NCBI RefSeq assembly: GCF_022701195.1
Contig: NZ_CP078089.1
Location: 2,170,001 to 2,234,000 of the forward strand
Direction: 5' to 3'
Length of the DNA: 64,000 bases
DNA from: Allobaculum mucilyticum
GTDB taxonomy: Bacteria > Bacillota_I > Bacilli_A > Erysipelotrichales > Erysipelotrichaceae
The number at the start of each line of letters is the position of its first letter. Position 1 is the first letter of the stretch. The notes beneath the pieces are model-generated. The model ran no database searches. It saw nothing but the letters and a program-made list of their open reading frames with translations, and was not told where the DNA came from. The translations under genes were made by a program, and so were the position numbers. Positions 34,033-45,706 of this stretch are shown here, one piece after another.

Positions 34033-35382
34033 ATGATTCACGAACTGCCCAATGCAAGCCGCATGGAGCAGGCCCTGCTCGGAGCTGTACTGATCGATCC
34101 GGATGTTCTTTCCAGATGCCGGGATGAAGATCTGTCCCCTTCCGAGTTTTTTGTTCCTGCTCATCAGGCGATCTATTCGGCGATGACGACGCTTTCTGAT
34201 CGTGGAAAGCCTGTTGACTTTGAAAACGTAGCTCTGTTTCTTGAGGAAGCCGGTGATCTTGAAGCAGCGGGCGGAATGGACTATCTTGGATCGCTGCTTG
34301 ACGGTGCGATTTCCGGTGCGGCTGCTCCGCGCTATATCGAAACGATTCAGAATAAATCCCAGCTGCGCCGACTGATCGCAGCAGCCGATCAGATCAGTGA
34401 AGATGCCAGTACAGCCAATGGAGAAATGGATGTCATTCTTGATACCGCTGAACGGCAGATCATGGATGTCACGAGGCGCCGTAAGGGAACGGAGTTCAAG
34501 TCATCCGCTGAAATCTTCAATGAAGTAAAAAACGAAATTGCCATGCTGCGTGAGCAGAAAGGCGTATCCGGTATCCGGACGGGATACAGCGATCTCGACC
34601 GGATGACCAACGGACTCCACCGAGGCGATCTGATTATTCTTGCTGCCCGACCCGCGATGGGTAAATCGGCTTTTGCACTGAATCTCGCCAATGAAGTTTC
34701 CAGACGAAACGAAGGCGCTGTCGCGATTTTCTCGCTGGAAATGCCGGCAGCTTCTCTGATGAAGCGACTGATCGCAGCGGAAGGTCACATCGACGGTTCG
34801 GTTCTGACGTCCGGAAAGCTCAACAACGAACAGCTGATATCGCTTAACGAAGCCGGCGGCGATCTGAGCTCCCGGCCGATCTATATTGATGACTCTTCGA
34901 TGATCAAAGTCAGCCAGATCTTTTCCAAATGTCGCAAGCTGCGTTCGCAGCATGATTCACTGTCGCTGATTGTCATCGACTACCTGCAGCTGATCAGCGG
35001 AAGCGGACGTTCTGATTCACGTCAGCAGGAAGTATCCGAAATTTCGCGAAACCTGAAAATCCTTGCCAAGGAAATGGACTGCCCGGTTATCGCGCTCTCT
35101 CAGCTGTCGCGTAAAGTTGAAGAACGAACCAACCATGAACCGCAGCTGTCTGACCTTCGAGAATCCGGATCGATCGAGCAGGATGCCGATATTGTCATGT
35201 TCCTTTACCGTGAACAGTATTACAATTCCGATCCGGATGCTCAGACAGAAGTTGAGGTGGTTGATCTGTCGTTAAAGAAACATCGAAACGGTGAAACTGG
35301 CAACATCCAGCTTGTCTTTGAAAAATCCTGCTCGCTGTTCAGTTCGGCTCAGAAAGACGGAGTGTCCGGCTATGCAGGTTGA
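34033..35382 (+). CDS. dnaB: Replicative DNA helicase (DnaB; B. subtilis DnaC)
   Basis: Ring helicase of 449 residues that unwinds DNA at the fork. N-terminal domain with PNASRMEQALLGAVLIDPD. RecA-like domain with IRTGYSDLDRMTNGLHRGDLIILAARPAMGKSAFALN (Walker A), Walker B LIVIDYLQLI, and LSDLRESGSIEQDADIVMFLYR near the end. It is loaded by the DnaB-initiator/DnaI pair encoded at 61322-63404 in the same window. It overlaps walJ by 11 bases. Confidence 0.96.
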   Translation: MIHELPNASRMEQALLGAVLIDPDVLSRCRDEDLSPSEFFVPAHQAIYSAMTTLSDRGKPVDFENVALFLEEAGDLEAAGGMDYLGSLLDGAISGAAAPRYIETIQNKSQLRRLIAAADQISEDASTANGEMDVILDTAERQIMDVTRRRKGTEFKSSAEIFNEVKNEIAMLREQKGVSGIRTGYSDLDRMTNGLHRGDLIILAARPAMGKSAFALNLANEVSRRNEGAVAIFSLEMPAASLMKRLIAAEGHIDGSVLTSGKLNNEQLISLNEAGGDLSSRPIYIDDSSMIKVSQIFSKCRKLRSQHDSLSLIVIDYLQLISGSGRSDSRQQEVSEISRNLKILAKEMDCPVIALSQLSRKVEERTNHEPQLSDLRESGSIEQDADIVMFLYREQYYNSDPDAQTEVEVVDLSLKKHRNGETGNIQLVFEKSCSLFSSAQKDGVSGYAG

Positions 35383-36274
35383 TCTTCTGTGCTCCGGATC
35401 CAAGGGAAATGCCTGTCTGGTCCGGACAAAAAATACGACAATCATGATCGACTGCGGCCCCTCGACCTGGAAATACATGAAGAATTCGATGATCGATTCA
35501 GGTGTCGAACCGGAGGGGCTCGATGCGCTGCTGATCACGCACTCGCATGCCGATCATATCCGCCAGCTCTCTCATTTTGCCTATGCTCCGATCTATGCCT
35601 GCTGCCCGCTGTCCGTGCGGCCAAGAAAAGGCAAAACGGTCTCACTAAATATTCATGCCGTTACGCCTCCGCAGCGTTTGATCATCGGCGATCTGCGGAT
35701 ACTGGCAATCCCGACTTCGCATGATTCAGGACCGTCGATGGGTTTTGTGATTGAAGGCGATGGAGAGAAGCTGGTCTATATTACGGATACTGGGTATATT
35801 CCAGAGTCTCTTGATCCGGTGATCAGCAATGCGGATTACTACATTTTTGAGAGCAATCATGATCTGGAAAAGCTCAATGAAACGAACCGGCCGGTCTGGC
35901 TGAAAATCCGTATTGCTTCCGATACTGGCCATCTGTGCAATCAGGATGCAGCCCGCATTCTCTGCAATGTAATCGGCGAGCGGACAAAACGGATCGTCCT
36001 GGCTCATCTCTCTGAAGAAGCCAACACGGCTGATCTGGCGTTGCGTTCCATGTATGAGCGTCTTGAATATACGCATCATAAAAGCGGCCAGCTGATCGTT
36101 CAGGCAGCTGAACAGTTTGAACCGATCCGCTTTGGCAGTCTGGATCCGGAAGGAGCAGAAGAACCGGAACAGACGGTCACCCAGAGCTCTGGAGCGGAAA
36201 AGAAAACTGCAGAAAAAAAAGCTGCAGAGAAGAAAGCTCCAGCTGTGACTGCTCAGCCTGCACTTGCGATATAG
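35372..36274 (+). CDS. walJ: WalJ/YycJ-like MBL-fold hydrolase
   Basis: Metallo-beta-lactamase-fold protein of 300 residues. The start MQVDLLCSGSKGNACLV and zinc motif ITHSHADH, with further ligands in AIPTSHDSG, YITDTGYIP and FESNHD, match the YycJ/WalJ (VicX) family. This family has been linked to coordination of cell division with replication and is predicted to be a 5'-3' exonuclease. The frame is open upstream inside dnaB, but the ATG at 35372 starts at the family N terminus. Odd feature: an Ala/Lys/Glu-rich low-complexity tail (AEKKTAEKKAAEKKA) beyond the usual domain. Confidence 0.88.
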   Translation: MQVDLLCSGSKGNACLVRTKNTTIMIDCGPSTWKYMKNSMIDSGVEPEGLDALLITHSHADHIRQLSHFAYAPIYACCPLSVRPRKGKTVSLNIHAVTPPQRLIIGDLRILAIPTSHDSGPSMGFVIEGDGEKLVYITDTGYIPESLDPVISNADYYIFESNHDLEKLNETNRPVWLKIRIASDTGHLCNQDAARILCNVIGERTKRIVLAHLSEEANTADLALRSMYERLEYTHHKSGQLIVQAAEQFEPIRFGSLDPEGAEEPEQTVTQSSGAEKKTAEKKAAEKKAPAVTAQPALAI

Positions 36275-36309
36275 CTTTCTGCAAAGAGCATTTACCAGTG
36301 ACTATTTAA

Positions 36310-36344
36310 AAACAGCTCGTCGTCTAACGGGCTGTTTTTTTTTT
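36310..36344 (+). terminator. Terminator of the gdpP-walJ group
   Basis: AACAGCTC...GGGCTGTT stem (one G-U pair) followed by about ten T. Confidence 0.88.
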
Positions 36345-36625
36345 GCGTGTGGCGTCTGCATGAGCCGCCGGTGGGGGGGATCAGCCGCTTTCAATGCATG
36401 CAAGCCATATGCATTAAGGGACATTAAGAAATACAGACAGAGTCAGCGGAGTGATCATTTTTTTAAAATTAAAAAGAAGTGTATAACTATAGTCATGGAT
36501 CAGAGGAGGTTTCTCATCTGATCCGGAATAGTCCCCGGAATTCAGAGGTCAGATCTGCAAGGGCAAGATGCTTTCTGTGAATCGGTCTCTGATATAATTT
36601 GTACGTTAAAGGAAGGTGATTTGTT
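36345..36625. other. Upstream region of upp and the atp operon
   Basis: No gene. An inverted repeat GGATCAGA/TCTGATCC (36497-36504 and 36517-36524) brackets a GGAGG sequence. TATAAT at 36593-36598 is a good -10 for upp, with no clear -35 upstream. Confidence 0.45.
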
Positions 36626-37246
36626 ATGCTGACAGTTTTCGACCATCCGCTGATCAAGCACAAGCTGACGATCATGCGCGACAAAGATACCAGCACAAAA
36701 GACTTCAGAGACAACCTTGACGAAATCGGTTCCCTGATGGTCTATGAAATGACAAGAGACCTGCCGCTGACGGATGTGGAAATTGAAACCCCCATGACGA
36801 AAATGACCGGTTCCAAACTGGCCAAAGACGTTGTTGTCGTTCCGATCCTTCGTGCAGGCCTTGGTATGACCACAGGCATTCTGAACCTGATTCCAACCGC
36901 CAAAGTTGCCCACATCGGCCTGTTCAGGGATGAGGAAACCCTTGAACCGCATGTTTACTTTGAGAAATACCCGAAGAACATGCCTGAGGCTGTCACGATC
37001 GTTGTCGATCCGATGCTTGCTACAGGCGGCAGCGCTGTCGCGGCGATTGACATGGTCAAGAAACAGGGTGCGAAAAACATCAAACTTGTCTGCCTGGTTG
37101 GCGCCATGGAAGGCGTAAAAAATGTCGAAGAGCATCATCCAGACGTCGATATCTATCTTGCGGCGCTCGATGATCATCTCAACGAAAACGGCTATATTGT
37201 TCCGGGACTCGGTGACGCGGGAGACCGGATTTTCGGTACGAAGTAA
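36626..37246 (+). CDS. upp: Uracil phosphoribosyltransferase
   Basis: 206-residue cytoplasmic salvage enzyme making UMP from uracil and PRPP. The PRPP loop [17 protein letters not shown], the [10 protein letters not shown] region and the C-terminal [16 protein letters not shown] are diagnostic. GGAAGGTGA precedes the ATG. The atp genes start four bases after its stop, so upp is probably the first gene of the ATP synthase operon, an arrangement common in Firmicutes. Confidence 0.97.
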   Translation: MLTVFDHPLIKHKLTIMRDKDTSTKDFRDNLDEIGSLMVYEMTRDLPLTDVEIETPMTKMTGSKLAKDVVVVPILRAGLGMTTGILNLIPTAKVAHIGLFRDEETLEPHVYFEKYPKNMPEAVTIVVDPMLATGGSAVAAIDMVKKQGAKNIKLVCLVGAMEGVKNVEEHHPDVDIYLAALDDHLNENGYIVPGLGDAGDRIFGTK

Positions 37247-37250
37247 GCCC

Positions 37251-37451
37251 ATGACTCCGATGAAGTTCGGCGGGTTTCTTCTTGTCAATCTGCTTGTCTG
37301 CATCTGGATCGGCTATCTGCTCGATTCATGGACAAACATGTCGCCGGTCTGGATGATTGTGCTGATTCTGTATGCAATCATCGGAAGCTTTTTCGTTCTT
37401 ATTTACCGTAATAAGAAGAAAGACAAGACCGGGCAGGGCAGGAAGAACTGA
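37251..37451 (+). CDS. AtpZ/AtpI-family small membrane protein
   Basis: 66-residue protein with two transmembrane helices separated by a short loop (FLLVNLLVCIWIGYLLDSW and MIVLILYAIIGSFFVLIY), then a Lys-rich tail. This is the AtpZ type (ATPase_gene1) found at the head of atp operons and implicated in Mg2+/Ca2+ handling or assembly. ATG at 37251 or 37260; neither has a strong ribosome binding site. It overlaps the next gene as TGATG. Confidence 0.75.
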   Translation: MTPMKFGGFLLVNLLVCIWIGYLLDSWTNMSPVWMIVLILYAIIGSFFVLIYRNKKKDKTGQGRKN

Positions 37452-37837
37452 TGAGCCGCTCCTTTCCGGAACAGCAGGCGATGCTTCGCTATTCTCTGCG
37501 AATCACGCTGATTCTTGATGTCATCCTCTCTGTGATCTGTCTGTTTGCCTTCAGATATCCGCGGATTCTGGGCATCCTGGCCGGCCTCTGGCTGGGCAGT
37601 GCTGCCGGAATGCTTTCTTTGCGGATGATCTGGTCGCAGATGACAAAACTTGGAGGCGATGAAACCGAGAATAAAAAGAAGGGAAGGAGTTCATATATCC
37701 TTCGCTATCTGATGTATTTAGCCGTGCTCGCGAGCGGTGCTCTTCTTGGCGCTTCTGCAGTTGCTATGCTTGTTGGTCTGGCAGTGCAGAAAGCCAGCCT
37801 GATTTTTTATGCGCTCTCGCAGCGGAAGGAGAGCTAA
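37451..37837 (+). CDS. atpI: ATP synthase subunit I-like protein
   Basis: 128-residue protein with four hydrophobic helices arranged as two pairs around a charged loop (GGDETENKKKGRSS). Its size, topology and position between the AtpZ-like gene and atpB fit ATP synthase protein I, which helps assemble the c ring in Na+-type enzymes. It overlaps atpB as TAATG. Confidence 0.78.
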   Translation: MSRSFPEQQAMLRYSLRITLILDVILSVICLFAFRYPRILGILAGLWLGSAAGMLSLRMIWSQMTKLGGDETENKKKGRSSYILRYLMYLAVLASGALLGASAVAMLVGLAVQKASLIFYALSQRKES

Positions 37838-38547
37838 TGAATACTGACATTTCTCAAATTGTCATTACAATCGGCTCTTTCAAGTTGTGTCTTCAACAGT
37901 CCATTCTTGTCTGGCTCGTAGTGTGCCTGCTCGTCGGATTTGTCGCATGGCTTGCCGGACGCAAAATTGAAAAAGCTGATCCGTCCAAGGCACCAAAAGG
38001 TCTGGTGTACTGGTCGGAGGAACTCTACAACCTGTGCCTGTATGTTATTCAGGGCAACCTGAAAGAAACAACAGCACACTATCTGCCGATTTTCGGCACA
38101 CTAATGGTCTGCATGCTGGTCAGCAACCTGACCGGTCTGGTCGGATTCCAGAACCCGACTTCCAATATTTCCTTCAACGCGACACTTGCGCTCATGTTCT
38201 TCCTCATGATTCAGACTCACGGTATTACCAAAGCCGGTCTGAAAGCACGTATGAAAGAGCTGACTGAGCCAATGTGGCTTCTGACACCTCTGAACATCAT
38301 CGGTGAGCTTGCTCTGCCGATTTCGCTGACGATGCGTCTGTTCGGTAATATTCTGGCCGGTACGATTATCTCTCTGCTGATCTACACGCTGATCAAATCG
38401 ATTGCCCCGTGGGGCTATCTGGGTCTCACCCTGACACCATTTATTCATATGTACTTTGATGTCTTCTCAGGTGTTATTCAGACTTACATTTTCTTTACTC
38501 TTGGAACCTACTTCCTCGGCCAGCAGGTCGCACAGCAGGAAGATTAG
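37837..38547 (+). CDS. atpB: ATP synthase Fo subunit a
   Basis: 236-residue membrane subunit forming the ion half-channels against the c ring. The essential arginine is in SLTMRLFGNILAG; the C-terminal helix has PFIHMYFDVFSGVIQTYIFFTL. The 161-base gap to atpE holds three hairpins. Other neighbours overlap or lie close, making this gap unusual within the operon. Confidence 0.95.
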   Translation: MNTDISQIVITIGSFKLCLQQSILVWLVVCLLVGFVAWLAGRKIEKADPSKAPKGLVYWSEELYNLCLYVIQGNLKETTAHYLPIFGTLMVCMLVSNLTGLVGFQNPTSNISFNATLALMFFLMIQTHGITKAGLKARMKELTEPMWLLTPLNIIGELALPISLTMRLFGNILAGTIISLLIYTLIKSIAPWGYLGLTLTPFIHMYFDVFSGVIQTYIFFTLGTYFLGQQVAQQED

Positions 38548-38620
38548 TTCACACAGTCCGGCCCGTCTGTTTTGCGCAGAACAGAAAGACAGCGAAAGCT
38601 GCCTGCGGATTGTATTTCCT

Positions 38621-38659
38621 GCGCCTTCCACAGGCGCGTTTTTAAAGCAGAAAACGCGC
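38621..38659 (+). promoter_or_regulatory. Terminator/antiterminator-like pair between atpB and atpE
   Basis: Form 1: GCGCCT-TCCAC-AGGCGC followed by GTTTTT, a terminator shape (38621-38643). Form 2: GCGCGTTTT (38634-38642) pairs perfectly with AAAACGCGC (38651-38659). Form 2 uses the 3' arm and T tract of form 1, so the two cannot coexist. This is the layout of an attenuator or partial terminator. What would switch it is not visible. Confidence 0.5.
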
Positions 38660-38667
38660 GAAAACAG

Positions 38668-38686
38668 CTGAACACAGTCTGTTCAG
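38668..38686 (+). promoter_or_regulatory. Hairpin just upstream of the atpE ribosome binding site
   Basis: CTGAACA-CAGTC-TGTTCAG, 7-bp perfect stem ending five bases before AAGGAG. It could stabilise the 5' end of a processed atpE-containing mRNA or tune translation. Confidence 0.45.
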
Positions 38687-38693
38687 CATATAA

Positions 38694-38957
<264 letters not shown>

Positions 38958-38972
38958 CGACGCGGTGGAACG

Positions 38973-39488
38973 ATGATTGATTTTAATATTGACAACTACC
39001 TGCGCATCTCATGGCAGGATGTTCTGCTTGTCTGTATCTCATCGCTGCTCATCGTCCTCTTCTGCAAGCATTTTTTCTGGGACAAACTGTTAGCCTTTAT
39101 CGATAAGCGTCAGAAGCTGATTCAGAACAATATTGACAGTTCAGAACAGCTGAAAGCTGAAGCTCTCAAAGAAAAACAGGCCTATGACGCACAGCTTGCC
39201 AGCGCCGGATCGAAAGCCAATGCCATCATCGATCAGGCCAAGCGCGAAGCCAAAGCGGAGAAAGAGCAGATACTGGCGGAAGCCAGGTCGCAGGCCGACA
39301 ATATCGGCCGGGCTGCTCAGGAAGAAATTGAGCGCGACCGTCTGCGCGCAGCCGGCGAGATGAAAGACGCCATTACCGATGTTGCACTTGCAGCAGCCGG
39401 ACAGATCCTTGGCGCTGAAATTGATGCCGATAAACAGAAGAAGATTCTCGATGACCTCATTGATGAGGCAGGAGAAGGCAAATGGTAG
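38973..39488 (+). CDS. atpF: ATP synthase Fo subunit b
   Basis: 171-residue peripheral-stalk subunit: one N-terminal membrane helix (VLLVCISSLLIVLFCKHFFW) and a long charged helix (KREAKAEKEQILAEARSQADNIGRAAQEEIERDR) reaching F1. It overlaps atpH by seven bases. Confidence 0.94.
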   Translation: MIDFNIDNYLRISWQDVLLVCISSLLIVLFCKHFFWDKLLAFIDKRQKLIQNNIDSSEQLKAEALKEKQAYDAQLASAGSKANAIIDQAKREAKAEKEQILAEARSQADNIGRAAQEEIERDRLRAAGEMKDAITDVALAAAGQILGAEIDADKQKKILDDLIDEAGEGKW

Positions 39489-40012
39489 ACCGGGGTCTGC
39501 CCTATGCCCAGGCACTGCTTTCTTTAGCAGAAAACGACCAGCAGATTGACGCGTTTGCCGCGCAGTTTGACAAGGTCCGCTCGGTCTTTAAGGAAAACCC
39601 GGAACTGAAAGCCTGGCTGAATCACCCGGGAATTCCCAGTGCGGACAAGGAAAAGCTGCTTCTCGAAATTTTCGAAGGAGCACCGGCGGTTTTTCTCGAC
39701 TTTCTCAAGATCGTCTGCCGTCATGGAATGAGCGGACAGCTTATTTCCATTGCGGATGATTACGGAAAGCTCACAGATGAACTGCGCAACATTGAAAATG
39801 TCCGCGTGACTTCAGCTGTACCTTTAGATGAAGAGCAGAAAGCGCGTCTGAAAGCGGCTCTGGAAAAGAAGTTCGGAAAAACAGTCCGGCTCTTTACAGA
39901 CGTTGATCCCGCGCTGATTGCCGGCATGAAAATTGAAAGCGAGCAGACACTTACGGATGCAAGCTACTCAGGCCGGCTTGAAAATATGAAAGAACAGCTT
40001 CGCAGAAGCTGA
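39482..40012 (+). CDS. atpH: ATP synthase F1 subunit delta
   Basis: 176-residue stalk subunit joining b to the top of F1. The N-terminal helical domain starts [14 protein letters not shown]; the C-terminal part has [29 protein letters not shown] and ALIAGMKIE, typical of OSCP/delta. Confidence 0.93.
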   Translation: MVDRGLPYAQALLSLAENDQQIDAFAAQFDKVRSVFKENPELKAWLNHPGIPSADKEKLLLEIFEGAPAVFLDFLKIVCRHGMSGQLISIADDYGKLTDELRNIENVRVTSAVPLDEEQKARLKAALEKKFGKTVRLFTDVDPALIAGMKIESEQTLTDASYSGRLENMKEQLRRS

Positions 40013-40026
40013 GACAGGTGATGTGT

Positions 40027-41547
40027 ATGAGTTTAAATCCCTCTGAGATTTCAAAACTGATTAAAGCACAGATCCAGAATGTTGATAAAGATGTCGAAAT
40101 GAGCGAAAGCGGAACAGTGTTGAGCGTCGGCGACGGCATCGCGACAGTCTACGGACTGAAAAACGCGATGATGTCCGAACTTCTGCTGTTCCCGCATGAT
40201 GTCTACGGCATGGTCCTCAACCTTGAAGAAGACCAGGTCGGTGTCGTTCTGATGAGCGACAATCCGGACATCAAAGAAGGCGATACGGTCCGTCGTACCG
40301 GACATATCGTTGAAGTTCCCGTCGGCGACGGCATGCTTGGACGCGTAGTCAACGCGCTTGGCGAGCCGATCGACGGAAAAGGCAAGATTGAAGGAACCCA
40401 TCTTCGTCCTGTCGAACGTGTCGCTCCGGGTGTTATGACTCGTAAGAGCGTATCCGTTCCTCTTCAGACAGGTCTGAAGATTATCGACTCCATGATCCCG
40501 ATCGGCCGCGGCCAGCGTGAGCTGATCATCGGCGACCGCCAGACAGGTAAAACGGCGATCGCGATCGATACGATCATCAACCAGAAGGATCAGAACGTTT
40601 TATGTATTTATGTCGCAATCGGACAGAAAGCCAGTACGATTGCTCAGATCGTCGAGAAGCTGAAACAGTACGGTGCAATGGACTATACGACAGTCGTCGT
40701 ATCGACTGCATCCGAAGCTGCTCCGCTTCAGTACATCGCCCCATATTCGGGCTGTGCAATCGGCGAAGAATGGATGGAGCAGGGAAAAGATGTCCTGATC
40801 GTCTATGACGACCTCTCCAAGCATGCGGTAGCTTACCGTGCAATGGCGCTGCTGCTCCGCAGACCGCCAGGACGTGAAGCATACCCTGGCGACGTCTTCT
40901 ATCTGCATTCTAGACTGCTCGAGCGCGCTGCCCGTCTGAATGAAAAACACGGCGGCGGTTCCCTGACGGCTCTGCCGATCATCGAAACCCAGGCCGGCGA
41001 CATTTCGGCATACATTCCGACCAATGTCATTTCCATTACAGATGGTCAGATCTTCCTGAAGACCGATATGTTCAACTCCGGTCTGCGTCCGGCTGTTGAC
41101 TCCGGTCTTTCCGTATCCCGTGTAGGCTCAGCCGCACAGGTCAAGGCGATGAAGCAGGTATCCGGGTCTCTGAAACTTGAACTTGCTCAGTTTGCCGAGA
41201 TGGAAGCTTTCTCCAAATTCGGTTCGGATCTTGATGCAGCAACTGCAGAAGTCCTCAACCACGGCAACCGTCTGACCCGTCTGCTTGTTCAGAAGCAGTA
41301 CGCCCCAATGACGATGCCAGAAGAAGTTCTGTCTCTGTTTACCGGCAAATACAAGTTCCTCAAGGACATTCCTGTTGATAAAGTCGAAGACTTTGAAGAC
41401 AAGATGCTGATGTTTTTCCGGAGCGAGTATCCGGAAATCCTCCAGGAAATCGCGGAGAAAAAAGCGCTCGATGACGAGATGATCGCCCGTCTGAAGTCGC
41501 TGATGTCCGCATTTGTCCAGGACTACAAAGTAAAGGCAGGACTCTAA
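40027..41547 (+). CDS. atpA: ATP synthase F1 subunit alpha
   Basis: 506-residue non-catalytic nucleotide-binding subunit. Walker [11 protein letters not shown] (~res 170), [15 protein letters not shown], and the conserved [19 protein letters not shown]-type stretch (here [15 protein letters not shown]). GTG (40018) and two ATG codons lie close together. The ATG at 40027 ([16 protein letters not shown]) aligns with the usual family start and has AGGTGA ahead. Confidence 0.96.
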   Translation: MSLNPSEISKLIKAQIQNVDKDVEMSESGTVLSVGDGIATVYGLKNAMMSELLLFPHDVYGMVLNLEEDQVGVVLMSDNPDIKEGDTVRRTGHIVEVPVGDGMLGRVVNALGEPIDGKGKIEGTHLRPVERVAPGVMTRKSVSVPLQTGLKIIDSMIPIGRGQRELIIGDRQTGKTAIAIDTIINQKDQNVLCIYVAIGQKASTIAQIVEKLKQYGAMDYTTVVVSTASEAAPLQYIAPYSGCAIGEEWMEQGKDVLIVYDDLSKHAVAYRAMALLLRRPPGREAYPGDVFYLHSRLLERAARLNEKHGGGSLTALPIIETQAGDISAYIPTNVISITDGQIFLKTDMFNSGLRPAVDSGLSVSRVGSAAQVKAMKQVSGSLKLELAQFAEMEAFSKFGSDLDAATAEVLNHGNRLTRLLVQKQYAPMTMPEEVLSLFTGKYKFLKDIPVDKVEDFEDKMLMFFRSEYPEILQEIAEKKALDDEMIARLKSLMSAFVQDYKVKAGL

Positions 41548-41548
41548 A

Positions 41549-42397
41549 ATGGCGGCAAGCAAGCAGGCGATCAAAAGCCGGATTGCTTCCGTGCGTTCAA
41601 CCAGAAAAATCACCAACGCGATGCAGATGGTCGCTTCAGCAAAGCTGAACAAGACCCGCATGGCCATGGAGCGCAACCGCGAATATGCGCGTTCGCTTCA
41701 GGACCTTCTCGCGTTTGTCCTGTCACATACTGACGCCGGCAGCCGGCTTTTAAAAGCAGATGATTCAAAACCGGCGTTCCTGTTTGTGATCACATCCGAT
41801 ATGGGTCTTTGCGGCGGCTACAATTCCAATGTCTTCCGCAAACTCGAAAATTCGGTCCGTCCCAATGACTATGTTGTCATGGTCGGTACCCATGGCATTT
41901 CCTTTGCGAACAGCCATGGAATCCGTCTGCACGGCGCTTTAGCGGATCTTTCCGAAGAAGATGCCTACAGCGAACTCGCTTCCTATGTCGATGAGGCGAT
42001 CAAGCTTTACAACGAGCATAAAATCGGCGCCATCCGCGTGCTGTATACAAAATATGTCAACACGCTGACTTTTGAGCCGGAAGTGCAGACCCTTCTGCCC
42101 CCAGAAGCCGATGAAGAAGCGACGAACAACAAGTTCTCCGGCGAGACGCTCTTTGAGCCGGACCGTGAAACCATGCTGGCCGAACTGCTTCCGATGATTT
42201 CCAAATCGGTCCTGTACTCACGGTATATGGAAAGCAAGACGAGCGAACAGGCTTCAAGACGCATGGCTATGGAGAGCGCGACGGATAACGCGGACGAGCT
42301 TGAGGAAAAACTCAACCTCGAATACAACCGCGTCAGACAGAGCGCAATCACACAGGAAATCACAGAAATCGTTGGCGGTGCCAACGCTCTGAAGTAG
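41549..42397 (+). CDS. atpG: ATP synthase F1 subunit gamma
   Basis: 282-residue central rotor shaft. N terminus AIKSRIASVRSTRKITNAMQMVASAKL and C terminus RMAMESATDNADELEEKLNLEYNRVRQSAITQEITEIVGGANAL are diagnostic coiled-coil ends; SDMGLCGGYNSNV marks the central fold. It starts one base after the atpA stop. Confidence 0.96.
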   Translation: MAASKQAIKSRIASVRSTRKITNAMQMVASAKLNKTRMAMERNREYARSLQDLLAFVLSHTDAGSRLLKADDSKPAFLFVITSDMGLCGGYNSNVFRKLENSVRPNDYVVMVGTHGISFANSHGIRLHGALADLSEEDAYSELASYVDEAIKLYNEHKIGAIRVLYTKYVNTLTFEPEVQTLLPPEADEEATNNKFSGETLFEPDRETMLAELLPMISKSVLYSRYMESKTSEQASRRMAMESATDNADELEEKLNLEYNRVRQSAITQEITEIVGGANALK

Positions 42398-44235
<1,838 letters not shown>

Positions 44236-44296
44236 ACAGAACACTCTGTTCACTCAGTTCATTCAGACAAAGCCGAAGGTTTCTGATCATACAAAT

Positions 44297-44340
44297 AAGC
44301 GCTCTGCCCTGTACATACGTGCAGCCAGAGCGCTTTCTTT
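44297..44340 (+). terminator. Terminator of the atp operon
   Basis: AAGCGCTCTG / CAGAGCGCTT, 10-bp perfect stem with a 19-base loop, followed by TCTTTCGC. Confidence 0.75.
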
Positions 44341-44673
44341 CGCTTTTTCGGACTTGTACCAGTCCATGTCGGAATTCGGTCCAGAAGGCGTCTTCTGACT
44401 TCAGAAAAACAAAGCGGTTCGGATATGTTAGAGTGAAGAATGAAAAACCGGAGAAGAACGCCATGCAGTAAAAAACAGGATCTTGCGTCCTGTGAGGGCA
44501 AAAATCATCCGGTTAGCAAAGACCAGAAATCTACAGAAATCAGTTCAGAATCGCTCTGAGCGCCGCCTGCGCCGCAAACATATAAAAACAGCCAGGACGA
44601 GGACGCTCAGACGTCAGACCATACGTCATGGAGCAGAAATATACATCCATGACAGTACAAGAAGGAGACGGTT
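44341..44673. other. 333-bp gap between the atp operon and murB
   Basis: No convincing gene or RNA. A short open frame from 44483 in an Arg/Lys-rich composition lacks homology signs and a good ribosome binding site. Confidence 0.4.
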
Positions 44674-45549
44674 ATGGAATACAGGATTGGAGAAAAGCTC
44701 AAAGACTGGACCACGCTGAAAATCGGCGGTCCGGCTGCACGGTTTTATGAACCGCAGTCGATTGAAGACATTCAGGAAATTCTCAGAGAAAACCAAGACA
44801 GCGATCAGCGTCTGATGGTACTTGGCAACGGAAGCAACGTGCTCTTTGAAGACGAAGGATACGATGGCTGGATCATTCATCTTGGCGAAGAATTCTCGGG
44901 TCTTCGCGAGCTTGGAAACGGCGCTGTACGCGTCCTTGCAGGTACCGAGAACGGCGATCTTGCAGACTACCTGGCAAGACATGGTCTTGCAGGCTTTGAG
45001 TTTGCCAGCGGCATTCCAGGCACTGTGGGCGGTGCAGTCATCATGAATGCCGGAGCATACGATGGCCAGTATGAAGATGTTCTGCTGCGTGTAGGCTATC
45101 TCGATGAAAACGGCGAGCTTCATGAAGTCGAAGCGGCCGATCTCGATCTTGGATACCGTCATTCCTGGTTCACTGATCACTTTGGCGTTGTCGTTTACGC
45201 AGATCTGCAGTTTAAAAGTGAAGATCCCGCAAAAGTCCGTGCGAAAATCGATGAACTGCACGAAAAGCGCTATTCAAAACAGCCAATGGACAAAGCCTCA
45301 GCCGGCAGTACGTTCAAACGTCCAAAGACCGGCTATGCCTCCGCAATGATCAGCGAATGTGGCCTGCAGGGCCTTCGTGTAGGTGATGCGATGGTATCGA
45401 CCAAACACGCCGGCTTTCTGATCAATGATGGCGAAGCAAGCTGCACTGACTTCCTTGAACTCGTCCGCCAGGTACAGGCGCGCGTCAAAGAAGAAAAAGG
45501 CGCAGATCTGGAACTGGAAGTTCATTTCATTCCGGCAAAGAAGAAATAA
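44674..45549 (+). CDS. murB: UDP-N-acetylenolpyruvoylglucosamine reductase
   Basis: 291-residue cytoplasmic flavoenzyme making UDP-N-acetylmuramate for peptidoglycan. N-terminal TTLKIGGPAARF, FAD-binding LGNGSNVLF and GFEFASGIPGTVGGAVIMNAGAYDG, then AGSTFKRPKTGYASAMISECGLQGLRVGDAMVSTKHAGFLIN. This is the catalytic Ser-containing (type IIb-like) form. AGAAGGAGACGG precedes the ATG. Confidence 0.96.
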   Translation: MEYRIGEKLKDWTTLKIGGPAARFYEPQSIEDIQEILRENQDSDQRLMVLGNGSNVLFEDEGYDGWIIHLGEEFSGLRELGNGAVRVLAGTENGDLADYLARHGLAGFEFASGIPGTVGGAVIMNAGAYDGQYEDVLLRVGYLDENGELHEVEAADLDLGYRHSWFTDHFGVVVYADLQFKSEDPAKVRAKIDELHEKRYSKQPMDKASAGSTFKRPKTGYASAMISECGLQGLRVGDAMVSTKHAGFLINDGEASCTDFLELVRQVQARVKEEKGADLELEVHFIPAKKK

Positions 45550-45564
45550 ATCAACAGAGTACGG

Positions 45565-45621
45565 CAGGGCGCCGGAACAGGTTCATCCAGCAGAAGGGAA
45601 ACTGTTTCGACGCCCTTTTGT
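45565..45621 (+). terminator. Terminator after murB
   Basis: AGGGCGCCGGAACAG pairs with CTGTTTCGACGCCCT (imperfect) across a 24-base loop, followed by TTTG and TTTTC. Confidence 0.6.
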
Positions 45622-45658
45622 TTTCAAAGTGAAGAGTCAGATGCGAACACGCTGATAC

Positions 45659-45684
45659 GAAAAAGACCGGTCCCATGACCGGCC
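45659..45684 (-). terminator. Leftward terminator of the small gene at 45707
   Basis: On the minus strand CCGGTC-ATGG-GACCGG followed by TCTTTTTCG. Confidence 0.78.
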
Positions 45685-45706
45685 AGATAGCTGTTTATGC
45701 GTTTTT

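Noticed and set aside
44483-44719. Arg-rich 78-codon open frame ahead of murB
   Set aside because: Overlaps the murB start, lacks a ribosome binding site and has composition of non-coding DNA.
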